This document shows, one piece after another, positions 36,839 to 44,018 of a stretch of DNA of 64,000 bases. The stretch is from an uncultured Muribaculaceae bacterium (GTDB taxonomy: Bacteria > Bacteroidota > Bacteroidia > Bacteroidales > Muribaculaceae), in NCBI GenBank assembly GCA_910579675.1, contig CAJTUF010000012.1, positions 1 to 64,000 on the forward strand, given 5' to 3'. The notes beneath the pieces are model-generated. The model did not search any database and was not told the DNA's origin. It saw only the letters and a list, made by a program, of their open reading frames with translations. Each line of letters opens with the position of its first letter. The first letter of the stretch is position 1. The translations under genes and the position numbers were made by a program.

Positions 36839-37183
36839 ATGATAACACTTCCGAACATCGACCCTTCAATGATTGCAAATAATCTGACACCCTTTGAGCC
36901 GACTCACCCCGGAGAACTTATACGCGATGAGCTGGAAGAACGTAATTTGACGCAAGCCAAACTTGCCGAACAGATTGGAGTGTCGCCATTGTTGCTGAAT
37001 GAGGTAGTCAACGGTAAACGTGGCGTCAATACAGACCTGGCTCTTTTGCTCGAAGCGGCATTGGGAATATCCGCAAATATGTTTTTGCAACTTCAGGCAG
37101 ATTACAATATGCAGGTCGCAAAGTCTGACTCAACTTTCATGAGCCGCCTTGCAAATATCCGCAAGATTGCAGCGGTATTATAA
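36839..37183 (+). CDS. HigA-like XRE-family antitoxin/transcriptional regulator
   Basis: 114 aa. The helix-turn-helix reads LTQAKLAEQIGVSPLLLNEV followed by VNGKRGVNTDLALLLEAALG. The preceding FEPTHPGELIRDELEERN is the hallmark of HigA antitoxins. HigA normally pairs with a HigB RelE-fold toxin; none is present, and the neighbour is a PIN protein instead. It probably represses its own operon. Last gene of the operon; a bidirectional hairpin follows. Confidence 0.85.
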   Translation: MITLPNIDPSMIANNLTPFEPTHPGELIRDELEERNLTQAKLAEQIGVSPLLLNEVVNGKRGVNTDLALLLEAALGISANMFLQLQADYNMQVAKSDSTFMSRLANIRKIAAVL

Positions 37184-37205
37184 GATACAACAGTATAAGA
37201 ATACA

Positions 37206-37235
37206 CCACCCCGGCATAATATTCTGTCGGGGTGG
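37206..37235. terminator. Bidirectional terminator hairpin
   Basis: CCACCCCG (37206-37213) pairs with CGGGGTGG (37228-37235), extended inward by GCA/TGT, with an AT-rich loop. It sits between the converging HigA-like and PH-domain genes. Confidence 0.55.
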
Positions 37236-37293
37236 CGCGTATAATGGGGTTAGTGCTTATTAAGCAGGTGGCAAAGTTGCGTATCTTCGGCAA

Positions 37294-37764
37294 TCAGTTG
37301 GTGTGCTGAATCAGTGCATCTGCAATCTCTTTGGGATTCTCACATCCGAGGAGATATTTTTTCCCGTCGGTCAATCTGACAAGAAAGCAATCGGATGCGT
37401 TGCCATAGTAGGCAAAATATCTTCCGATCGATGGCTCGTGAAACCATCCGTAATAGCCAAACCAGCCGCCACTTCCGCAAATGCGTTTGTCGGCCTTTGT
37501 CGGAGCAAATAATTTTACAGACTCAATGCTGCTCAACGGAATCGATTTGACTCTAAGAGGTCTGTTGATGTTTAATGTGCCGTTTTCAACAGAAATGGAT
37601 AATGGCATATAAAGCAAAGCTGTCAGACAAAGGACTATAAATACGCCGACCACCAGATATTTTACGAATGGAATTTCTGCATAGCAAAATGCTGCCAATA
37701 CAACGGCAGACACTATCGCTGTCATGATTTTGCACCAAGTGCTGAGCTTTACCTTGCTCCTCAT
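37294..37764 (-). CDS. Membrane-anchored bacterial PH-domain protein
   Basis: 156 aa from ATG 37764. Two hydrophobic helices near the N-terminus (IMTAIVSAVVLAAFCYAEIP and YLVVGVFIVLCLTALLYMP) are followed by a PH-like beta domain: VENGTLNINRPLRVKSIPLS, SIESVKLFAPTK, CFLVRLTDGKKYLLGCENP and EIADAL. The layout fits bacterial PH-domain membrane proteins of unknown role. Upstream in-frame starts exist (ATG 37794, TTG 37827); I prefer the ATG just before the basic residues preceding helix 1. It is the last gene of the AT-richer island. Confidence 0.72.
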   Translation of the reverse strand: MRSKVKLSTWCKIMTAIVSAVVLAAFCYAEIPFVKYLVVGVFIVLCLTALLYMPLSISVENGTLNINRPLRVKSIPLSSIESVKLFAPTKADKRICGSGGWFGYYGWFHEPSIGRYFAYYGNASDCFLVRLTDGKKYLLGCENPKEIADALIQHTN

Positions 37765-38007
37765 AAGGGGGTGAATTATATGCCATAGGCCCATAGGCGG
37801 TTGATAGTCAAAGAATACGTGGGCCAACTATGCCATCATGTTCGGGATAGGCATAACGTTTCTTATTGTCCAAAAAATGTCGCGGGGTGAGGTGCCCCGC
37901 TCCAACGGCAAAAATAGTAAAAAAATCTGTGAGTCAGAAGGCGGGCCGCCCGAATGAATCAGAGAATTTACCGAAAGGGAGTTCCGGGGGAGGGTTTTGG
38001 CGGATTA

Positions 38008-38040
38008 TTTGGCGCATTAGCTGAATTTTTAGTAATTTTG
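38008..38040 (+). promoter_or_regulatory. Promoter of pheT
   Basis: TTTG at 38008-38011, a 21-nt spacer and TAATTTTG at 38033-38040. The pheT ATG is 29 nt downstream. Upstream, 37828-38007 has only a short hairpin (GCGGGG/CCCCGC, 37882-37900). Confidence 0.7.
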
Positions 38041-38069
38041 CGGCATATTATGTCTGAACTACACCAATC

Positions 38070-40544
38070 ATGAATATATCATATTCCTGGCTCAAACGCT
38101 ATATATCGCTTCCCGACACCATGACCCCACAGTCGCTCGCCGAAGCCCTGACTTCGATCGGGCTTGAAGTGGGTACGGTAGAGGAAGTTGAGTCGATCCG
38201 CGGCGGCCTGCGCGGCATAGTGACGGGCCATGTGCTCACTTGCATTCCCCACCCCGACAGCGACCACCTTCACATCACCACAGTGGATCTCGGCGGCTCA
38301 GAGCCGGAGACCATAGTGTGTGGCGCGCCAAATGTCGCCGCCGGCCAGTATGTAGTGGTGGCCACTGTAGGTACCACTCTCTACGACGGCGACCGCGAAT
38401 TTCAGATCAAGAAATCGAAGATACGCGGCGTTGAAAGCCGCGGCATGATATGCGCCGAAGATGAGATCGGCACCGGCACCAGCCACGATGGAATCATAGT
38501 TCTTCCCGACACTCCCGCGCCCGGCACTCCCGCCGCATCATATTTCGGCCTGGAGAGCGACTGGGTGATCGAGGTCGACCTGACCCCCAACCGCGTCGAT
38601 GCCGCCAGCCACTACGGTGTGGCCCGCGATCTGGCCGCCTATCTGGCCTGCCACGCCGACGGTGCGGCTCTCGCCCGTCCGAGCGCCGAGGGCTTCAAGG
38701 CCGACCGCCCCGACGGCGCTGCAACCGTGGAGGTGACCGATTCACGTCTATGTCCCCGCTACTCGGGTGTGACTATCCGCGGCATCAAGGTGGCCGAGAG
38801 CCCCAAATGGCTCCGCGACATACTCACAGCTGCCGGCCAGCGCCCCATCAACAACATCGTCGACATAACCAACTATATCCTGCTCGGTCTCGGACAGCCA
38901 CTCCACGCCTTTGACCTCGCCAAGGTGGCGGACGAGAAGATTGTGGTGCGCACTTGCGCCGAAGGCACCCCCTTCACCACCCTCGACGGTGTGGAGCGCA
39001 AGCTCGACGCCCGCGACCTCATGATATGCTCGGCCACTGAGCCTATGTGTATCGCCGGTGTGTTTGGCGGACTCGATTCGGGTGTCACCGACTCCACCAC
39101 CGACCTCTTCATCGAAAGCGCCTATTTCAACCCTACCTCAATACGCAAGACCGCACGACGCCACGGTCTCTCGACCGACGCCTCTTTCCGCTATGAGCGC
39201 GGCACCGATCCGTCGGTGACTCTCGACGTGGCCAAGATAGCTGCAATGCTGATCAAGGAGATTGCAGGCGGCGAGATATGCGGCGAGCCCATCGACATCT
39301 ATCCCGAGCCTATCAAGCCCGCCGTCGTGGAGCTCTCCTACGATTATACCCGTCGCCTCGTCGGAAAGGATATACCCCACGACACCATCGACTCCATAGC
39401 CCAGTCGCTTGAGATGGAGATCATAGGCCGCACCGACGACACCATCACTCTCAGCATCCCCACCTACCGCGTCGACGTGACCCGTCCCTGCGATGTGGTC
39501 GAGGATATCCTCCGAATCTACGGCTACAACAACGTAGAGATCTCCGACCGCCTCAGAGGGTCGCTCTCGTTCAAGAGCGATGTTGACTCCGACCAGCGCC
39601 TGCGCAATCTTGTGGCCGACCGCCTCACCGCCATTGGCTTCAACGAGATTCTCAACAACTCCCTCTCATCGGCCGACTACTATACCGACCTGCCCGGCTT
39701 CCCCGCCGACGAATGTGTGGCCCTGCTCAATCCTCTGAGCCGCGATCTGAGCGTGATGCGACAGACTCTACTCTTCGGCGGCCTCGAAAGCCTCGCCCAC
39801 AACATCAACCGTGGCGTAAAGGGCCTCATGATGTATGAGTTTGGCAATGTCTACAGCCGCAAGCCCGAAGCAGTGATCTCGGCCGAAAGTCCCCTCGCTC
39901 CCTTCCGCGAGGGCGCTCGCCTCGCCCTGTGGATGACAGGACCCATGAGCTCCGGCAATTGGCTCCGCCCCGAGACCGAGGCCACTGTGTTTGACCTCAA
40001 GAGCATAGTCGCAGGCATCCTCGCGGTGCTCGGCATCTCCGACCGCGAGACCATCATGTCGCCCGCCGCCGATCCTGGCATATTCAGCGCTTCGCTCGAC
40101 ATAGCCACACGCTCAGGCAAAGCTCTTGGCTCGCTCGGCATTCTCAGCAAGAGTGTCGCCAAACTCGGCGGTGTGAAGCAACCTGTGGTTTATGCCGAAC
40201 TTGACTGGACCGCCATTTCGGCCCTCGCCCGCAAGAAGAGTGTGAGCTTCTCCCCGCTGGCCAAGACGCTGCCTGTCCGCCGTGACCTCGCGTTGCTCCT
40301 CGACTCTACAGTCACCATGGCCCAGGTTGAGGCCACCGTGCGCCAGTCGGGAGGCAAGCTCCTGCGCAGCATCGACCTCTTCGATGTCTACGAAGGCGAC
40401 AAGCTCCCCGAGGGTAAGAAATCGTATGCCATCGCTATCACTCTCCGCGACGATGAGAAGACCCTCGTCGACCGACAGATCGAGGCTGTGATGGACAAGA
40501 TCGTGGCTGCGCTCTCCAAGCGTCTCGGAGCCGAACTCCGCTGA
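38070..40544 (+). CDS. pheT: Phenylalanyl-tRNA synthetase beta subunit
   Basis: 824 aa, full length for a bacterial PheT. The N-terminus MNISYSWLKRYISLP is typical, and the EMAP/tRNA-binding domain follows (GHVLTCIPHPDSDHLHITTV, CGAPNVAAGQ, RGVESRGMICAEDEIG). The B3/B4 editing region contains NIVDITNYILLGLGQPLHAF, the catalytic-core-like B6/B7 domain has VTRPCDVVEDILRIYGYNN, and the anticodon-binding FDX-ACB domain closes the protein (SFSPLAKTLPVRRDLALLLD). The alpha subunit gene is not in this window. It starts just after the island. Confidence 0.96.
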   Translation: MNISYSWLKRYISLPDTMTPQSLAEALTSIGLEVGTVEEVESIRGGLRGIVTGHVLTCIPHPDSDHLHITTVDLGGSEPETIVCGAPNVAAGQYVVVATVGTTLYDGDREFQIKKSKIRGVESRGMICAEDEIGTGTSHDGIIVLPDTPAPGTPAASYFGLESDWVIEVDLTPNRVDAASHYGVARDLAAYLACHADGAALARPSAEGFKADRPDGAATVEVTDSRLCPRYSGVTIRGIKVAESPKWLRDILTAAGQRPINNIVDITNYILLGLGQPLHAFDLAKVADEKIVVRTCAEGTPFTTLDGVERKLDARDLMICSATEPMCIAGVFGGLDSGVTDSTTDLFIESAYFNPTSIRKTARRHGLSTDASFRYERGTDPSVTLDVAKIAAMLIKEIAGGEICGEPIDIYPEPIKPAVVELSYDYTRRLVGKDIPHDTIDSIAQSLEMEIIGRTDDTITLSIPTYRVDVTRPCDVVEDILRIYGYNNVEISDRLRGSLSFKSDVDSDQRLRNLVADRLTAIGFNEILNNSLSSADYYTDLPGFPADECVALLNPLSRDLSVMRQTLLFGGLESLAHNINRGVKGLMMYEFGNVYSRKPEAVISAESPLAPFREGARLALWMTGPMSSGNWLRPETEATVFDLKSIVAGILAVLGISDRETIMSPAADPGIFSASLDIATRSGKALGSLGILSKSVAKLGGVKQPVVYAELDWTAISALARKKSVSFSPLAKTLPVRRDLALLLDSTVTMAQVEATVRQSGGKLLRSIDLFDVYEGDKLPEGKKSYAIAITLRDDEKTLVDRQIEAVMDKIVAALSKRLGAELR

Positions 40545-40609
40545 TCTCCACCACAAAGCTACTCCAACAACAATAACAATACACAACTTTACATCATCAT
40601 AATACTCCC

Positions 40610-41362
40610 ATGGGAAGAGCGTTTGAATATCGCAAAGCCAGAAAACTGAAGCGCTGGGGCAACATGAGCCGCACCTTCACCCGTATAGGTAAGGAAATCA
40701 CCATCGCAGCCAAGGCCGGTGGTCCCGACCCCGACACCAACCCCCGCCTGCGCGTACTGATGCAGAACGCCAAGGCCGCCAACATGCCCAAGGACACCGT
40801 TGAGCGCGCCATCAAGAAAGCCACCGAAAAAGATGCTTCCGACTACAAGGAAATAGTATATGAAGGCTATGGCCCATTCGGCATTGCCATCGTGGTGGAG
40901 GCCGCTACCGACAACAACACCCGCACCGTGGCCAATGTACGCTCATACTTCAACAAGCACGGCGGCAACCTCGGCACCCAGGGATCGCTCTCATTCCTCT
41001 TCGACCACAAGAGCATCTTCAAGATCAAACCCAAAGAGGGTGTTGACCACGACGAGCTTGAGCTTGAAGCCATCGACTACGGCGTGGAAGAGATCGTGCC
41101 CGAAACCGTTACCATCAACGAAGACGGCGACGAAATGAACGTATGGGCCATCTACGGTCCCTTCGAGGAGTTTGCCAACATCCAGAAGTTTGTCGAGGAA
41201 GCCGGCCTCGAGCTCGTATCGGCCGAGTTTGCCCGCATCCCCAACGACCTCAAGGAAGTCACCGCCGAGCAGCGCGCAAGCCTTGAGAAGCTCCTTGAGA
41301 AATTTGAGGAGGACGAGGATGTGCAGAATGTCTACCACAACATGAAGGAAGAGGAAGAATAA
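40610..41362 (+). CDS. yebC: YebC/PmpR family regulatory protein
   Basis: 250 aa. MGRAFEYRKARKLKRWGNMS and FTRIGKEITIAAKAGGPDPD are the family's signature start, followed by LRVLMQNAKAANMPKDTVER and YEGYGPFGIAIVVEAATDNN. Members are reported as DNA-binding regulators and, more recently, as translation factors for proline-rich stretches. The DDEDVQNVYHNM-type acidic C-terminus is typical. It lies 65 nt after pheT and ends in a strong terminator. Confidence 0.94.
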   Translation: MGRAFEYRKARKLKRWGNMSRTFTRIGKEITIAAKAGGPDPDTNPRLRVLMQNAKAANMPKDTVERAIKKATEKDASDYKEIVYEGYGPFGIAIVVEAATDNNTRTVANVRSYFNKHGGNLGTQGSLSFLFDHKSIFKIKPKEGVDHDELELEAIDYGVEEIVPETVTINEDGDEMNVWAIYGPFEEFANIQKFVEEAGLELVSAEFARIPNDLKEVTAEQRASLEKLLEKFEEDEDVQNVYHNMKEEEE

Positions 41363-41391
41363 TCCCTCCCCCCCATCTCCATAAAAAGATT

Positions 41392-41457
41392 CCCCCTGCG
41401 TCGAGGCATACCGGACCCAAAAAGGTTGCCTTACCGACGCAGGGGGACTTATTTTTT
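41392..41457 (+). terminator. Rho-independent terminator after yebC
   Basis: CCCCCTGCGTCG (41392-41403) pairs perfectly with CGACGCAGGGGG (41435-41446); an inner AGGCA.ACC/GGTTGCCT stem sits within, and ATTTTTTAT follows the hairpin. Confidence 0.85.
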
Positions 41458-41488
41458 ATCATCTATCGCTGGTTATATCATATATCGG

Positions 41489-42205
41489 TCAGTCGAGTTC
41501 GATGCTGTGGCCGGGATTGTGGAGACAATACGACTTCACGGCATTGGAGGCATATTCCATGAAGGTGCAGGCCTCATCGGCGCGACCGTTGAAGTGCATG
41601 GGGAAGAAGTTCTGCACTTTGACCTTATCGAGGAAGATCCTGGCACCGCGGGCAAAGTCGGAGCCTTGACGGGGATCAACGGCGAGCATGGCCATGAACA
41701 TCTCGGGGTTGTCGCTTGCCACACGATTGACAATCTTCATAAAGGCTGCATTGGCCTCCTCCACTTCCTTGATGGTCGATTCGTCTTGCCAATGCCAGTC
41801 GTTGAGATCACCTCCATGGAAGATCTTACGGCCATCGGCGAGGGTGACAAGGAAGCTCACTCCGGCATCGGTCGATCCGTAGGCGCGGACCGAAATGCCG
41901 CCGGGAAGTGACTCCACATAATCGCCGACGCTCATGCCCTGGACTTCAAGGGTGGAGGGTATCTTCATGGCCGGCACGTCATTGCTCATCACATAGACGC
42001 GGCGATGGTTCTGGGCAATCTCATAGATGCCCGGATTATAATGGTCGGGATGGCGGTGGCTGACAAAAAACACTACTGGAGCGTCGGGTTTGTCGCCAAG
42101 GATCTTGTTGAGGGCGTGCGACGGGTCGCGGTAGTAATCAAACACAAGGATCGCATCTTTGAGTGTGATCACAAAGCCGCTGTTGTCGAGATATGTTACT
42201 TTCAT
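41489..42205 (-). CDS. Metallo-beta-lactamase-fold hydrolase (UlaG-like group)
   Basis: 238 aa. Metal-binding HxHxDH is present as SHRHPDHYNP, with IFHGGDLNDWHW and the late histidine in FFPMHFNGRADEA. The start MKVTYLDNSGFVITLKDAIL is common to small UlaG-like metallohydrolases. The substrate is unknown. It is the last gene of a likely four-gene minus-strand operon and lies 15 nt after the second MBL gene. Confidence 0.85.
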   Translation of the reverse strand: MKVTYLDNSGFVITLKDAILVFDYYRDPSHALNKILGDKPDAPVVFFVSHRHPDHYNPGIYEIAQNHRRVYVMSNDVPAMKIPSTLEVQGMSVGDYVESLPGGISVRAYGSTDAGVSFLVTLADGRKIFHGGDLNDWHWQDESTIKEVEEANAAFMKIVNRVASDNPEMFMAMLAVDPRQGSDFARGARIFLDKVKVQNFFPMHFNGRADEACTFMEYASNAVKSYCLHNPGHSIELD

Positions 42206-42220
42206 AATGGCAGGTAGGGG

Positions 42221-43006
42221 TTATACGCTTATGTCAATAGACATACCGTCGGAAGCGAGCTCAACTCCATCGGGGAGCATCCGAGAGGTCTCGCCGTGGA
42301 GGCCTATGCCGTGGCTCATATGGGTGATGAGTGCTTTCCGGGGCGCTATTTCCTGTATAACGTCGAGCGCCTGCCTAAGGTTCATGTGGGTGGGATGGGG
42401 GGTGTGGCGCAGTGCGTTGATCACGAGGGTATCAACTCCGCGCAGCCGCTTCAAGGTGTCGGAGGGCATCTCCTTGCAGTCGGTCACATAGCCGAAAGCC
42501 CCGATGCGGTAGGCATGGATCAGCGGACCCGCATGGACCACCGGCAGCGGCAATATCTCCACTCCGGCCACCTGCAGAGGCTCGCAGGGCTCAGCACGCA
42601 CTATGGCAAAGCGTGGCACCCTTGGCGATACCACCTCGCGGAAGCAATACGGGATGCGGGCGCGCAGGTCGGCCTCGACATCAGCCGAGCATACAAGCGG
42701 AAATCCCCCATCGTGGCCCACGCAGTAGGGCCGCAGGTCGTCGAGCCCCCCTACATGGTCGTAGTGGCTATGGGTAATCAGGGCCGCATCTATGACCGGT
42801 GAGCCCAGACGCAGCAGCTGCATGCGCAGGTCGGGAGTGGCATCTATGAGTATCGAAGGGCCTCCGTCGGCAAAACGGAGCAGAGCCGACGAACGGGTAC
42901 GACGGTCGGCCGGATCGGTCGAACGGCACACACGGCAATCGCAGCGTATCTGCGGCACTCCCGTCGAGGTGCCCGTGCCAAGCAGGGTAAGACGCGCCGC
43001 TCTCAT
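42221..43006 (-). CDS. Metallo-beta-lactamase-fold hydrolase (PhnP-like cyclic phosphodiesterase group)
   Basis: 261 aa from ATG 43006. LTLLGTGTSTGVPQIRCDC and CRSTDPADRRTRSSAL with its cysteines resemble the zinc-containing N-terminus of PhnP-like proteins. The metal motif is LITHSHYDHVGGLDDLRPY, and HMSHGIGLH lies near the end. The ATG overlaps the stop of the upstream lipoprotein gene (ATGA). PhnP proper hydrolyses 1,2-cyclic ribosyl phosphates; no phn genes are present, so the substrate here is open. Confidence 0.86.
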   Translation of the reverse strand: MRAARLTLLGTGTSTGVPQIRCDCRVCRSTDPADRRTRSSALLRFADGGPSILIDATPDLRMQLLRLGSPVIDAALITHSHYDHVGGLDDLRPYCVGHDGGFPLVCSADVEADLRARIPYCFREVVSPRVPRFAIVRAEPCEPLQVAGVEILPLPVVHAGPLIHAYRIGAFGYVTDCKEMPSDTLKRLRGVDTLVINALRHTPHPTHMNLRQALDVIQEIAPRKALITHMSHGIGLHGETSRMLPDGVELASDGMSIDISV

Positions 43007-44013
43007 CGGTAGGCCGAGATAAGCAGCCCGTCGGAAAACACCAGTCGGCGCCCCTCGGCATAGGTCCATATCTCGCGCATCCCCTCGTAGGCTGGCATAC
43101 GCTTTATCTCATCGGGGACGCCGAGCGCCAGCCGGCACTCATCGCGCGTCATCCCCTCGCTCACCCGGCCCGACATGATATTGGACCACGAGGCATCGCT
43201 CACCTTCGGGTAGCGCTTGCGCGGATCGGTGAGACTGAAGAGGTCGTGAAAGGCATGGGTGGTGCCCTCCGCTACGCCTGGCTGAGCCATGGAGAGGAAA
43301 AAGAAGCGATGGTTGCTGTCGTCGGACCGCGACAGCCCCGGGGTGCCCTTCACCCCTTCCACAGGAATAGCATAGGAGAGTAGCAGCGAGAGGGGATAAA
43401 CTCCCCTGCCGGCACCCACATCAACCACTTCTACCGGAATATATTTGAGCCCTCGCATAGAGTTGCCGCTGTCGTCGGCCCAAAGCGAGGTGGTCACATA
43501 ATATGTCTTACCTGCCATGGCAGCCCTCACGCTCTCAATGAGCGAGTTTTCGACAGCATAGGGGATGTTGAGGCTGCGGCGCTTCATGAGTGAGTCGGCC
43601 GATATGTCGGTGCGGTAGCTCACTCGCCCTTTGGGTGAGTCAAACGATATTACCGCCTCAGGAAGTCCGGTGATGGATATGGCTTCACTGATGTCGGCAA
43701 GGGTAATCTCCTGTCCGCGCAGATCGGTGCCAAACACCCGCTCTGAGCGCGCATCGGTCACTGTCCAGCTCTTCCCCTTGCTCCATGTGGCAGGAGCCTC
43801 GGGACCGATGCCGGCCAGATAGGTCATTTCGGGACGCTCCTGATGGCGGCTGGCGCGAAGGTCGGCATCGGTGATGCGGGGGGTCGACTCCACGCCGGTA
43901 AAACAGCTGTGGAGAGGCATCGAGGCCACGGCGACCCACAGCGCAAGCAGCCACCGCGACGGCGTGAGAGCGCCACGGTGGCTGCCACGGTGATTGTTAG
44001 TGGCTTGATTCAC
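43003..44013 (-). CDS. Lipoprotein with BamE/SmpA-like C-terminus
   Basis: 336 aa, unknown. The signal and lipobox are LLALWVAVASMPLHSC. The middle holds TDARSERVFGTDLRGQEITL, a stretch of mixed beta structure with GKTYYVTTSLWADD, and PVEVVDVGAGRGVYPLSLLL. The C-terminal part, GMTRDECRLALGVPDEI, then REIWTYAEGRRLVFSDGLLI, looks like the small SmpA/BamE fold. It lies 5 nt after the peptidase gene and overlaps the PhnP-like gene by 4 nt. Confidence 0.7.
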   Translation of the reverse strand: MNQATNNHRGSHRGALTPSRWLLALWVAVASMPLHSCFTGVESTPRITDADLRASRHQERPEMTYLAGIGPEAPATWSKGKSWTVTDARSERVFGTDLRGQEITLADISEAISITGLPEAVISFDSPKGRVSYRTDISADSLMKRRSLNIPYAVENSLIESVRAAMAGKTYYVTTSLWADDSGNSMRGLKYIPVEVVDVGAGRGVYPLSLLLSYAIPVEGVKGTPGLSRSDDSNHRFFFLSMAQPGVAEGTTHAFHDLFSLTDPRKRYPKVSDASWSNIMSGRVSEGMTRDECRLALGVPDEIKRMPAYEGMREIWTYAEGRRLVFSDGLLISAYR

Positions 44014-44018
44014 TTATA

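Noticed and set aside
37882..37900. Short GCGGGG/CCCCGC hairpin upstream of pheT as a T-box or leader attenuator
   Set aside because: It lies upstream of the pheT promoter, so it is not in the pheT leader, and no T-box sequence is present.
34554..38070. Integrated element bounded by att repeats of tRNA-Pro
   Set aside because: No second copy of the tRNA 3' end and no integrase gene found in the interval, so borders are not claimed.
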